Source: Candidatus Didemnitutus sp.
GTDB taxonomy: Bacteria > Verrucomicrobiota > Verrucomicrobiia > Opitutales > Opitutaceae
DNA length: 53,895 nucleotides
Reading direction: 5' to 3'
Assembly: GCA_023701285.1 (NCBI GenBank)
Contig: JAMPXH010000013.1
Location: forward strand, 1 to 53,895
The notes beneath the pieces are model-generated. The model saw only the letters and a list, made by a program, of their open reading frames with translations. It was not told the DNA's origin and did no database searches. The translations under genes were made by a program, and so were the position numbers. Within the stretch, counting starts at the first letter, position 1; every line of letters starts with the position of its first letter. Shown here piece by piece: positions 41,920 to 49,548 of the stretch.

Positions 41920-43466
41920 TCCCGCTCTCCCGTTTCCTGCGTCTGATCCCGTCCGCCCTGTTCGGCTGCGGCCTTGCGGGCGCTGTCGCGGCGCCGACGC
42001 CTTCCGTCAATCCCTTCAACGAGGAACTCGCGCTCGTGTTCGCCGACGAATTCGACGGCACGCGGCTCGATCTTGCGGTGTGGGAATCGCAGGCCTACGA
42101 CAAGGGCCTCTCGCGCGATACCGCGCGCGGGCCGGATAATCTCGAGGTGCGCGACGGCGAGTTGCGGCTGCACGTGCGCAAGGAGGCGCGGCCGGCCGGC
42201 CAGCGCATGTCGCAGTGGACCGCCGGCTATGTTTACACGCGCGGCACCGTCGAGAACAACGTGCTCATCGAGGTGCGCTTCAAGCCCGGTCAGGCCACGG
42301 GCGTGAACAACGCCTTCTGGATGACGAGCATCGGCGCCAAGCGCGACGGGCTCGGCGACCGCTACGAGATCGACATCGTCGAGACGCGGCAGGACGAACG
42401 CGCGGCCGGCGCCGTCGGGCGCGGCCACATTGCGTGGCACGATTGGAAAACCTACGCCTACGCGAAGAACGCCAAGGGCGAGAGCGACCACGTCGCGCAG
42501 GGCATCCACGTGGAGCATCCGTTCGACCAGTATCAGACCTGGGCGATCTGGTATGGGGAGCACGAGATGATCTATTTCCTCGAGGGCCGCGAGGTGTGGC
42601 GCGGCAAGACGCATGCGCGCTACCACGACCAATACCGCACGGGCGTCGGCAAGTTTGCGCAGTGGTTTCCCGATCTCGAAAAGGAGGCTTACGGCAAGTT
42701 CGGCCAGGACGATTGGTCGTATTTCGGCGGCTACACGGGCGATCGGATGAACATCGTTTTCAGCAACCTGCCGTGGCCCGAAGCGTGGACGCCGCTGACC
42801 GACGCCGCGCACGGCACCTACATGGCGGTCGATTACGTGCGTGTCTTCCGGCCCGCGCGGCTGCTGACCGCCGCGCCCACGCTCACGTTACTCGCTGACG
42901 CGCCGGTGCAGATCGCGCCCGGACGCGAGATGCCGCTGGCGCTGCCGGCCGTCGTGCCGCTGGCGACGCGACGCGAGTTTCCCAGCTATTTCAGCTTCAA
43001 AGCCACGCTCGCCGCAGGTGCCGAGTTAGCCGCGACGTTCAGCGCCGAGGCGCAGCCGGTGTTCGGGGTGGGCGGCAGCGTCGCGTCGGGCCTGCACGCC
43101 GGTTTTACGCAGGAGGTTCGCACCGCGACGGCTTTTCCGGCCAATCGCCGGCAGGAACCGTGGTTCAAGGCTGGCAAGGAGATGATCTGGATCGGCCGCT
43201 ACACACCGCCGCACGAACCGGGCGGGCGTGCGGCGTTGAGCCTGTGCGTGTTCGAGCCCGGTGCGGTGCCGGAACGCGAACCGTTCTTCCACGCCAACGT
43301 CGATGCGCAGGGCAACACGAGCCTGAACAACGACTGGCATCTCAACGCCAAGGAGACCAGTGCCGCGCGCGAGGTGCAGGGCGTGACCCTGGCCAACCGA
43401 GGCACGGCGCCACTGACCGTGCGCGAGCTGAAGTTCGGCCCCAGCTACCGCAGCGTGCGGCCTTGA
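41916..43466 (+). CDS. GH16-family endo-glycanase with C-terminal beta domain
   Basis: 516 residues; signal peptide to about residue 27. GH16 core ~30-310: FADEFDGTRLDLAVWE, VYTRGTVENNVLIEVRFK, and the catalytic E151-I-D153-I-V-E156. VWRGKTHARYHDQYRTG follows and a closing strand YVRVFRP. The C-terminal ~200 residues (LLADAPVQIAPG to the end) form a second beta-rich part, perhaps binding. The subfamily cannot be fixed by eye; beta-galactan or agar/porphyran-type enzymes share this general look. Its catalytic domain differs clearly from that of the GH16 at 1-2192, so these are not recent duplicates. The start overlaps the previous stop (ATGA), hence translational coupling. Confidence 0.88.
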   Translation: MIPLSRFLRLIPSALFGCGLAGAVAAPTPSVNPFNEELALVFADEFDGTRLDLAVWESQAYDKGLSRDTARGPDNLEVRDGELRLHVRKEARPAGQRMSQWTAGYVYTRGTVENNVLIEVRFKPGQATGVNNAFWMTSIGAKRDGLGDRYEIDIVETRQDERAAGAVGRGHIAWHDWKTYAYAKNAKGESDHVAQGIHVEHPFDQYQTWAIWYGEHEMIYFLEGREVWRGKTHARYHDQYRTGVGKFAQWFPDLEKEAYGKFGQDDWSYFGGYTGDRMNIVFSNLPWPEAWTPLTDAAHGTYMAVDYVRVFRPARLLTAAPTLTLLADAPVQIAPGREMPLALPAVVPLATRREFPSYFSFKATLAAGAELAATFSAEAQPVFGVGGSVASGLHAGFTQEVRTATAFPANRRQEPWFKAGKEMIWIGRYTPPHEPGGRAALSLCVFEPGAVPEREPFFHANVDAQGNTSLNNDWHLNAKETSAAREVQGVTLANRGTAPLTVRELKFGPSYRSVRP

Positions 43467-43479
43467 ATCACGGTCCGCG

Positions 43480-44781
43480 ATGAACCGGCTGCGCCAACTC
43501 GGTTGCTTCGGCCTCGCGGCGCTCGCGGGTGCGCTGAGCGCCGCCGCGCCGCAGCCGGAGCGCCTGCTCTGGGGCGGGACGGCGGGATTCCCCGCCGCGA
43601 CGCTGGTCGCCGAAGGAGTGTCGGCGCAGGAGGACGGCGGCCATCTCGTGCTGGAGGCCACCACGCCGACGTTGCACCGCGGCGTGAAATTCGTGCTGCC
43701 CGACGGTGGCACGGATCTGGCGCGCTTCCGTCACGTCGAAGCCGAGCTGACGAATCGCGGACCACAGCCGGTGGTGTTCACCTTTTGGGCGATGTCCGGG
43801 CAAGGGTGGGGCGGCGTCTCCACGTTCCCTGGCGGCGATCCCTCCGGCCGCGAGACGCTGGCGTCCGGTGAGACGCGGCGTCTCCGCCTCGACTTGCACG
43901 CGCGCTACTCCGGACCGGACGTGCTGACGCCGGCGATCGATGCCGCGGAGGTGCGTTGGCTCGAACTGGTGTTCGAGCACGGCGCCAAGCCGTTGACCGT
44001 CGAGGTCGGGGAAATTCGGGCGGTGGGCGAGGGGCTCCCGCGGTCTGCGTCGATGGAGCAGCGCTACCGGGTGCCGGAGGTGGAGCGCGGCGAGCCGGCG
44101 CCGGGGCGGCGCGTGGAGCGGGCCTTGCCCGGCTGGAGCGCGACGCAGGTGCGGCACGTGCTGACGCTGCCGCGCGAGTGGCAGCCGGGCGGACGTTATC
44201 CGGTCATCGTCGAGTTCACGGGCAACCGTTTCTACCACAAGTTCTGCTACTCGACCGGCCGCACCGCGGACGGCAAGCTCGCGGCGGGGCTGGCGCGCGG
44301 GGAAAAGTTCATCGTGCTGAATCTTCCGTTCGTGAGCGAGGACGGGCAGCGTGAGCAGATCGACGGCTTCGGCGATGTGGCGCGGGGCGTCGATTACGCG
44401 CTGGCGGCGTTGGAGGAGGTCTTTGTGCGCTTCGGTGGTGACCGGCGCGCGGTGTTCTTCACGGGTTTCTCGCGCGGCGATTACGCGGCCAACCGCCTCG
44501 CGCTGCACGACGACCGCATCGCGGCGGTCTGGCGGGGCTTCCTGACCACACGCCACCCTGGGGCCGCTTGGGACCCGAAAGCGGGCGACGGCTGGCGCAA
44601 GGTCGGCCTCGGCTGGAACGAACGTGCGGCACGGATGGGTGGGGCAGGCTGGTTTTACGAGCCGGCAGGCTTGGGCGCCGAGGTGCATGCGGATGTCGAG
44701 TTCCTCGAGGACCGTCCGAGCACGGTCGCGACGCGGCGCTGGCTGTATGCGCAGGTGACTGCCGCGCGGGTGGGGCGCTGA
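43480..44781 (+). CDS. Alpha/beta-hydrolase esterase with N-terminal beta-sandwich domain
   Basis: 433 residues with signal peptide MNRLRQLGCFGLAALAGALSAAA. Residues ~25-180 are a beta sandwich of the type seen in agarase-associated binding domains (FRHVEAELTNRG, VFTFWAMSG, WLELVFEHG). Residues ~210-425 form an alpha/beta hydrolase: YPVIVEFTGNRFY, the nucleophile elbow G-F-S331-R-G, and a candidate H403 near the end (AEVHADVEFLEDRPST). An acyl or feruloyl esterase on polysaccharide is likely; the true ester is unknown. Last gene of the nine-gene operon, 13 bp after the GH16 gene. Confidence 0.75.
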   Translation: MNRLRQLGCFGLAALAGALSAAAPQPERLLWGGTAGFPAATLVAEGVSAQEDGGHLVLEATTPTLHRGVKFVLPDGGTDLARFRHVEAELTNRGPQPVVFTFWAMSGQGWGGVSTFPGGDPSGRETLASGETRRLRLDLHARYSGPDVLTPAIDAAEVRWLELVFEHGAKPLTVEVGEIRAVGEGLPRSASMEQRYRVPEVERGEPAPGRRVERALPGWSATQVRHVLTLPREWQPGGRYPVIVEFTGNRFYHKFCYSTGRTADGKLAAGLARGEKFIVLNLPFVSEDGQREQIDGFGDVARGVDYALAALEEVFVRFGGDRRAVFFTGFSRGDYAANRLALHDDRIAAVWRGFLTTRHPGAAWDPKAGDGWRKVGLGWNERAARMGGAGWFYEPAGLGAEVHADVEFLEDRPSTVATRRWLYAQVTAARVGR

Positions 44782-44801
44782 GCCCGGTTCGGACTCGGGG
44801 C

Positions 44802-44816
44802 GGTCAACTGTCAACT
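44802..44816. promoter_or_regulatory. Operator 8 (degenerate): GGTCAACTGTCAACT
   Basis: The left half is perfect. The right half repeats GTCAAC in direct rather than inverted orientation. It is 91 bp upstream of the PEP-CTERM gene at 44908. Confidence 0.4.
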
Positions 44817-44907
44817 CGCGGGCCGTTTGTTGCCCGCCTGGATGTGTCCTAAAAAGACTCTGTTTCGTGCAGTGTGCACCGTTGCTCACCCCTCAACCCC
44901 ATCCCCC

Positions 44908-46905
44908 ATGCAAAGTCTGTCCTCCTTGGTCCTCCGTCGCTGCGGCTCAGCGGGAGCGCTCCTGCTCGCGGCGCTGCTGACGCCCGCTCTCTTCGCCCAG
45001 CCCATTAATTTCACCGGCAACAACGGAACTTTTCAATGGAGCGCAGGTTCGAGTTGGTCCAGCGGCTCCTCACCGAATGATGTTTTCATCCAGCGTGTCG
45101 CTGGTGCGAACAGCGCCAATCTCAATGTGGATCTCGCCGAAGTGAAAGTCCGTGGCGTGTCCGTCCTGCCCAACGCCACGAACACGTGGAACATTGGCGC
45201 GAACACGAACACGATCACGTTGAACAACGGCGGCTCTGGGGTGACGGTGCTTGTGAACTCCAACAGCGCCGGCGCGCGCGTCTTTTTCAGCACCGGCACG
45301 CTGAAGTTGGAGGATGATCTTTATCTCGATAACCGCTCCTACGGCACGACCGGCACCGGCACCGCCTCAGGCGGTATCAACGTGGGCTCGGTGATCAGCG
45401 GCGCAGGCAATATCGTCGTTCGGAATGTGATCAACGACTTGGACAAGGGGCCGGTGGTCCTCGCCGGCACGAACACATTCACCGGTTCCGTCACCATCGA
45501 GTCCGGTATCACGAACTTCACCAAATCGAACAGCTTCGGCGCGAATGCCAATCCCGTCTACCTCGGCGTCACGGAAGGCGGCAATGCCAGCCTCATCTTC
45601 AACGCCACCACGGGAGCCAACGTCTACAACCCGATCACCGTCGCGGCGGGCACGAGCGGCACGACTCGTCTGCTCGGTGGCGCTTCCTCCGGCAATGCGA
45701 CCACGGCACCCTCCGTGCCGGCATTTCATGGGACGTTGACCCTCAACGGAGACGTGACTCTGGTCAGCAAGAACCTCGGTGCGGCCGCGCTGCTTCCGCA
45801 AATCACCACCTTCAACGGCGAAGTCTCTGGCAGCGGCAATCTCACCGTCACGGGCTCAAGCGCCAGCGCGGCGGAGGTGGCCGTGCAGTTGCGCGGAGTA
45901 AATACCTTTACCGGCACGACGCGCGTAGCGTCCGGAGTTCTCCGCTTGGGCGCGGTGTCGGGAACCAATTCGCTCGCGCTTCAAGGTAGCACGGTCGATC
46001 TCAATGCCAGCGACACCGGATCGCTTCAGTTCGGCTACACCACGACGTCCGCAAACGTCACCACGACGCAGACCATCACCTCCGCGACCTTCGGCGGCCT
46101 CACCGGTTCGCGCAACCTCGCCCTGCAGAATATCGACACCTCGCCCGGCGCGGTGGCGCTGAAGGTGGGCAAGGTCGGCGGCAACACCACCTACGACGGC
46201 GTGCTCAGCGGCGCGGGTTCGCTCGAGGTCGTCAACGGCGGCGTGCTCAAGCTCACGGCCGCGCAGCAATACACGGGCACGACGACGGTGACGAACGGCA
46301 CGCTCATCCTGAACGGCTCCACTCACGCTTCGAGCGCACTGAGCGTGGACGCGGACGGCGTGCTCGCCGGTTCCGGCACGGTCAACGGTGCGGCGACGAT
46401 CAGCGGCACGCACAGCCCCGGCAACTCGCCCGGCATCCAGACCTTCGCCAGCAATCTGACCTACAACACCGGCGCCACCATCAACTGGGAGCTCGCGGCC
46501 GACACCGCGACGCAGGGCAATCCGACGGCGGTGTTCGACCAGGTGGTCGTCAACGGCACGCTGAACTTCGCCGGCGCGACGTCCCTGAACCTGTCCTTCA
46601 ACGGTGCCGGTTCGACGGTCAGCTGGAGCGATGCCTTCTGGAACACCGATCGCAGCTGGAAGATCTACGACAACGCCTCGCTGTCGAACTTCAGCAACCT
46701 GTCCCTCACGTCCTCCAACTGGGCGGACGGAGCCGGCGGCCTGTTCGAGACGCTGCGTCCCGACGGCTCGTTCATCCTGTCGAGCCTGGATGGCGATGTC
46801 TACCTGAACTACGCCGCCGTGCCCGAGCCGTCGACCTACGCGGCGATCTTCGGCGCACTCGCGCTCGGCCTCGTCTGGCTGCGCCGCCGCCAGGCCCGCC
46901 GCTGA
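44908..46905 (+). CDS. Autotransporter-type beta-repeat surface protein with PEP-CTERM anchor
   Basis: 665 residues; the ATG at 44908 gives MQSLSSLVLRRCGSAGALLLAALL as signal peptide. Almost the whole mature protein is Asn/Thr/Gly-rich repeat strands (NTFTGSVTIESG, GSGNLTVTGSS, NTFTGTTRVASGVLRLG, QYTGTTTVTNGTLILNG), predicting a beta-solenoid. The C-terminus V638-P-E-P-S, then a membrane helix and RRRQARR, is a PEP-CTERM sorting signal read by exosortase; no exosortase gene is in the window. The first half has visibly lower GC than its neighbours. The protein at 47134 is a paralogue for its first ~480 residues. It may hold polysaccharide or enzymes at the surface (inference). A strong terminator follows. 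Confidence 0.88.
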   Translation: MQSLSSLVLRRCGSAGALLLAALLTPALFAQPINFTGNNGTFQWSAGSSWSSGSSPNDVFIQRVAGANSANLNVDLAEVKVRGVSVLPNATNTWNIGANTNTITLNNGGSGVTVLVNSNSAGARVFFSTGTLKLEDDLYLDNRSYGTTGTGTASGGINVGSVISGAGNIVVRNVINDLDKGPVVLAGTNTFTGSVTIESGITNFTKSNSFGANANPVYLGVTEGGNASLIFNATTGANVYNPITVAAGTSGTTRLLGGASSGNATTAPSVPAFHGTLTLNGDVTLVSKNLGAAALLPQITTFNGEVSGSGNLTVTGSSASAAEVAVQLRGVNTFTGTTRVASGVLRLGAVSGTNSLALQGSTVDLNASDTGSLQFGYTTTSANVTTTQTITSATFGGLTGSRNLALQNIDTSPGAVALKVGKVGGNTTYDGVLSGAGSLEVVNGGVLKLTAAQQYTGTTTVTNGTLILNGSTHASSALSVDADGVLAGSGTVNGAATISGTHSPGNSPGIQTFASNLTYNTGATINWELAADTATQGNPTAVFDQVVVNGTLNFAGATSLNLSFNGAGSTVSWSDAFWNTDRSWKIYDNASLSNFSNLSLTSSNWADGAGGLFETLRPDGSFILSSLDGDVYLNYAAVPEPSTYAAIFGALALGLVWLRRRQARR

Positions 46906-46938
46906 GGCCTGCGGGACTCATTTTGGGGTAAGAATAGA

Positions 46939-46965
46939 GCGCCGGCCGGGGGGCCGGCGCTTTTT
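46939..46965 (+). terminator. Rho-independent terminator after the PEP-CTERM gene
   Basis: GCGCCGGCC and GGCCGGCGC form a perfect 9-bp stem with a 4-G loop, followed by TTTTT. Confidence 0.9.
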
Positions 46966-47016
46966 CGTGCCCATGTGCGGCGTCCGGTTCGGAGGTAGAC
47001 GGCGGGCCTCTTCGGT

Positions 47017-47031
47017 GGTCAACGTTTGACC
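47017..47031. promoter_or_regulatory. Operator 9: GGTCAA-CGT-TTGACC
   Basis: A perfect 6-bp inverted repeat with a 3-bp spacer, 102 bp upstream of the gene at 47134. Same arms as operator 1. Confidence 0.65.
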
Positions 47032-47133
47032 CAAGCCCGGTTCGCCGCCCCTGCCGTCATGGCCTATGCGTAGGGCTGTCATCCGGTCGCTGCCGGCGTC
47101 AATTTCGGTGCGGAGCGACCGCCCCCAACCCCC

Positions 47134-49311
47134 ATGAAACGCGTCTCTTCCGCTTCCTTTCGCCGTGCGCTCCGCGCCGGCGGTGCCGTCCTTGCTGCGG
47201 GCGCCCTGGCCGCCGCCCTTTCCGCCCAGCCGATCGATTTCCTTGGTAACACCGGTTCGCCTGCCGCCACCTGGAGTAACGCGAGCGGTGCCGTTTGGGC
47301 GACCCATGAAGGCTCCAATTTGGCTCCGGACACCTACCCGAACGCCGCGAGCGTCACGGTGCAGCGCGTGGCGAACACCTCGACGGCCAACTTGACGCAG
47401 GACGTCGTCGCCGGCGTCACCGTCGGGAGCCTGCTGATCGGAGGCAATACTTCCAACACGTGGAATGTCCTGCCGGTGAATGGCATCACGTTCGATAATG
47501 GCGGCGCAGGTTCGGTCATCAGCGTCAACAGCACGAGCGCCGGCGCGCGTCTCGTCCTCAACACCGGCAGCATCACGCTCGCCGACAATCTTTTCGTCTC
47601 GAATATTTCCTACAACGCGGCCTCGACGGCGGGCTCGATTGCGCTGCTCGCGCCGATCGGCGGCACGGGCAACATGACCATCAGCAACGCCATCAACGAT
47701 CAGGGTCGCGGCGTCATCCGCCTTGAGGGTCTCAACACCTTCGCCGGGCACGTCACCTTCGCCAAGGGCATCACCACCTTCACTCGCTCCAACAGCTTCG
47801 GTGCCAACGCCAACCCTGTCACCATCGGCGTCGTGGACGGCGGCGACGTGACCGTGCTGAGCAACGCCACCTCCGGCCTGAATGTCTACAACCCGATCAC
47901 GGTCACCGCCAGTATCGGCGGCACCGCGATCTTTGGCGGTTCCAGCAATATCACGACGACAAACCCCGCCACGCCGCTCTTCCACGGCCCGCTCACGCTG
48001 AATGGCGATCTCACGCTCCTCGTGCGCAATACTGGTGCGGGCATGGGCGACAACATCGTCACCATCCGCGGCAACATCGGTGGTGCGGGCAACCTTACCG
48101 TCACGGGCTCCAGCAACAACGGCAGCTTCGTCACCGCTCAGCTGCTCGGCAACAATACCTTCACCGGCGCCACCCGCGTCGCCTCGGGCACCCTGCGCCT
48201 CGGCGCGGTCACCGGCACCGAGTCGCTCGCCTTGAAGAGCAGCCTCGTCGACCTGAACGGCGCCGATGCCGGCACGCTCCAACTCGGCTACACCACGACT
48301 TCTGCGAACGTTTCCACCCCGCAGAGCATCACCAGCGCCACCTTCGGCGGGCTCACCGGCTCGCGCGGCCTGACGCTGCAGAACATCGACGCCGCTCCCG
48401 CCGCCGTCGCACTCAAGGTCGGCCAGAGCGGCCTCGACACGCAATACGACGGCGTGCTCTCCGGCCCCGGCTCGCTCGAGAAAGTGGGCGCAGGCCAGCT
48501 GAAACTCACCGCCGCGCAGGAATACACCGGTCCGACCACCGTGACCGAAGGCACCCTGCTGCTGGATGCGTCGAGCAGCCTGCACGCGCAGAGTGCCGTG
48601 ACCGTCGGTGCGAACGGCACGCTCGCCGGCTCCGGCCGCATCGCCGGCAACCTCACGCTCGAAGCCGCCGGTCGCATCGCCGCCACGCTGCCCGCCGATC
48701 CTGTCGCACTCGCGCCGCTGCGCGTCGATGGTTCCGTCACTTTCACCGAAGGCGCGGCGGTCGCGCTCGCTGGTGACGAGGTCGCGGTCGGTCTGACCTG
48801 GACCCTCGTGCGCGCGGGCTCGTTCGCCGGACCGCTCCCGCAGCTGGCGCTGCCCGCCGGCTGGCACGGTTCGCTCGCTGTCGTGGGCGATGAGCTGCGT
48901 TTCACGCGACAGAATCAGGTCGCCAGCGCCACCGCGGCGTGGCGCGAACTGCATTTCGGCTCCGCCACCATCGACGCCTCCAGCGCCGCCAACGCCGATC
49001 CGGAGGGCGACGGCTGGACGAATCTCGTCGAGTTCGCGCTCGGCCTCGATCCGCTGGAGCCCGACGGCTCCGCCGCCGTCGCCCTGGCGACCGAGACCGA
49101 CCGCCTCACGCTCACTTTCGCGCGCCATGCCGATCCCGCGCTCACTTATGCCGTCGAGGCCGCCAACACGCCGGCTGGTCCGTGGGCCGTCATCTGGAGC
49201 AGCACCGGTGAGCAAAACATCGCCGGCCCGGTCACGGTCACCGACCCTGTGTCGCTCAGTGCGGGCCCCGCCCGTTTCCTGCGCGTGAGCATTTCGACCG
49301 CCGCTTGGTAA
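47134..49311 (+). CDS. Autotransporter-type beta-repeat surface protein with C-terminal Ca-loop/beta module
   Basis: 725 residues; signal peptide MKRVSSASFRRALRAGGAVL and on to about residue 31. Paralogue of the upstream PEP-CTERM protein: TSAGARLVLNTGS, NNTFTGATRVASGTLRLG, YTTTSANVSTPQSITSATFGGLTGSR and YDGVLSGPGSLE match it closely, so the pair arose by tandem duplication. The C-terminus is different: no PEP-CTERM. Instead WRELHFGSATID leads into ADPEGDGWTNLVEFALGLDP, a calcium-loop motif, and a beta domain ending FLRVSISTAAW. A similar tail closes A2 (14884-18252). It may be secreted or retained by another sorting system. Confidence 0.87.
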   Translation: MKRVSSASFRRALRAGGAVLAAGALAAALSAQPIDFLGNTGSPAATWSNASGAVWATHEGSNLAPDTYPNAASVTVQRVANTSTANLTQDVVAGVTVGSLLIGGNTSNTWNVLPVNGITFDNGGAGSVISVNSTSAGARLVLNTGSITLADNLFVSNISYNAASTAGSIALLAPIGGTGNMTISNAINDQGRGVIRLEGLNTFAGHVTFAKGITTFTRSNSFGANANPVTIGVVDGGDVTVLSNATSGLNVYNPITVTASIGGTAIFGGSSNITTTNPATPLFHGPLTLNGDLTLLVRNTGAGMGDNIVTIRGNIGGAGNLTVTGSSNNGSFVTAQLLGNNTFTGATRVASGTLRLGAVTGTESLALKSSLVDLNGADAGTLQLGYTTTSANVSTPQSITSATFGGLTGSRGLTLQNIDAAPAAVALKVGQSGLDTQYDGVLSGPGSLEKVGAGQLKLTAAQEYTGPTTVTEGTLLLDASSSLHAQSAVTVGANGTLAGSGRIAGNLTLEAAGRIAATLPADPVALAPLRVDGSVTFTEGAAVALAGDEVAVGLTWTLVRAGSFAGPLPQLALPAGWHGSLAVVGDELRFTRQNQVASATAAWRELHFGSATIDASSAANADPEGDGWTNLVEFALGLDPLEPDGSAAVALATETDRLTLTFARHADPALTYAVEAANTPAGPWAVIWSSTGEQNIAGPVTVTDPVSLSAGPARFLRVSISTAAW

Positions 49312-49548
49312 GCGCCCAAGGTCTCGCGGCCGCTGTAGCACATTTTTCACCCGGACGAGGATTCAACCCCTGCGCAGTGCATCCGACTTTAACTGAAGCC
49401 CACAGCGGTGCCCCGACGCGCTTCGCGATGACAGGAGTGCGGTCACGGGAGCTGGCTTGGCGTCCGTTAAGGCCCGGCGCGGGGTCCGGTCCTGCGGGTC
49501 CCGTCGTCTGCGGACATCGGAGCGGACGCTGGATGCGGTTTTCATTTT
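49312..49548. other. Intergenic gap upstream of the second GH106
   Basis: 237 bp. I find no copy of the TCAAC-N-GTTGA operator here and no clear terminator hairpin with a T-run after the preceding gene. No convincing small gene is visible. Confidence 0.6.

Noticed and set aside
2271-47031. Reading the TTGAC arms as sigma-70 -35 boxes
   Set aside because: No consistent -10 box at 16-18 bp follows them, and symmetry of both arms is conserved, which a -35 box would not require.
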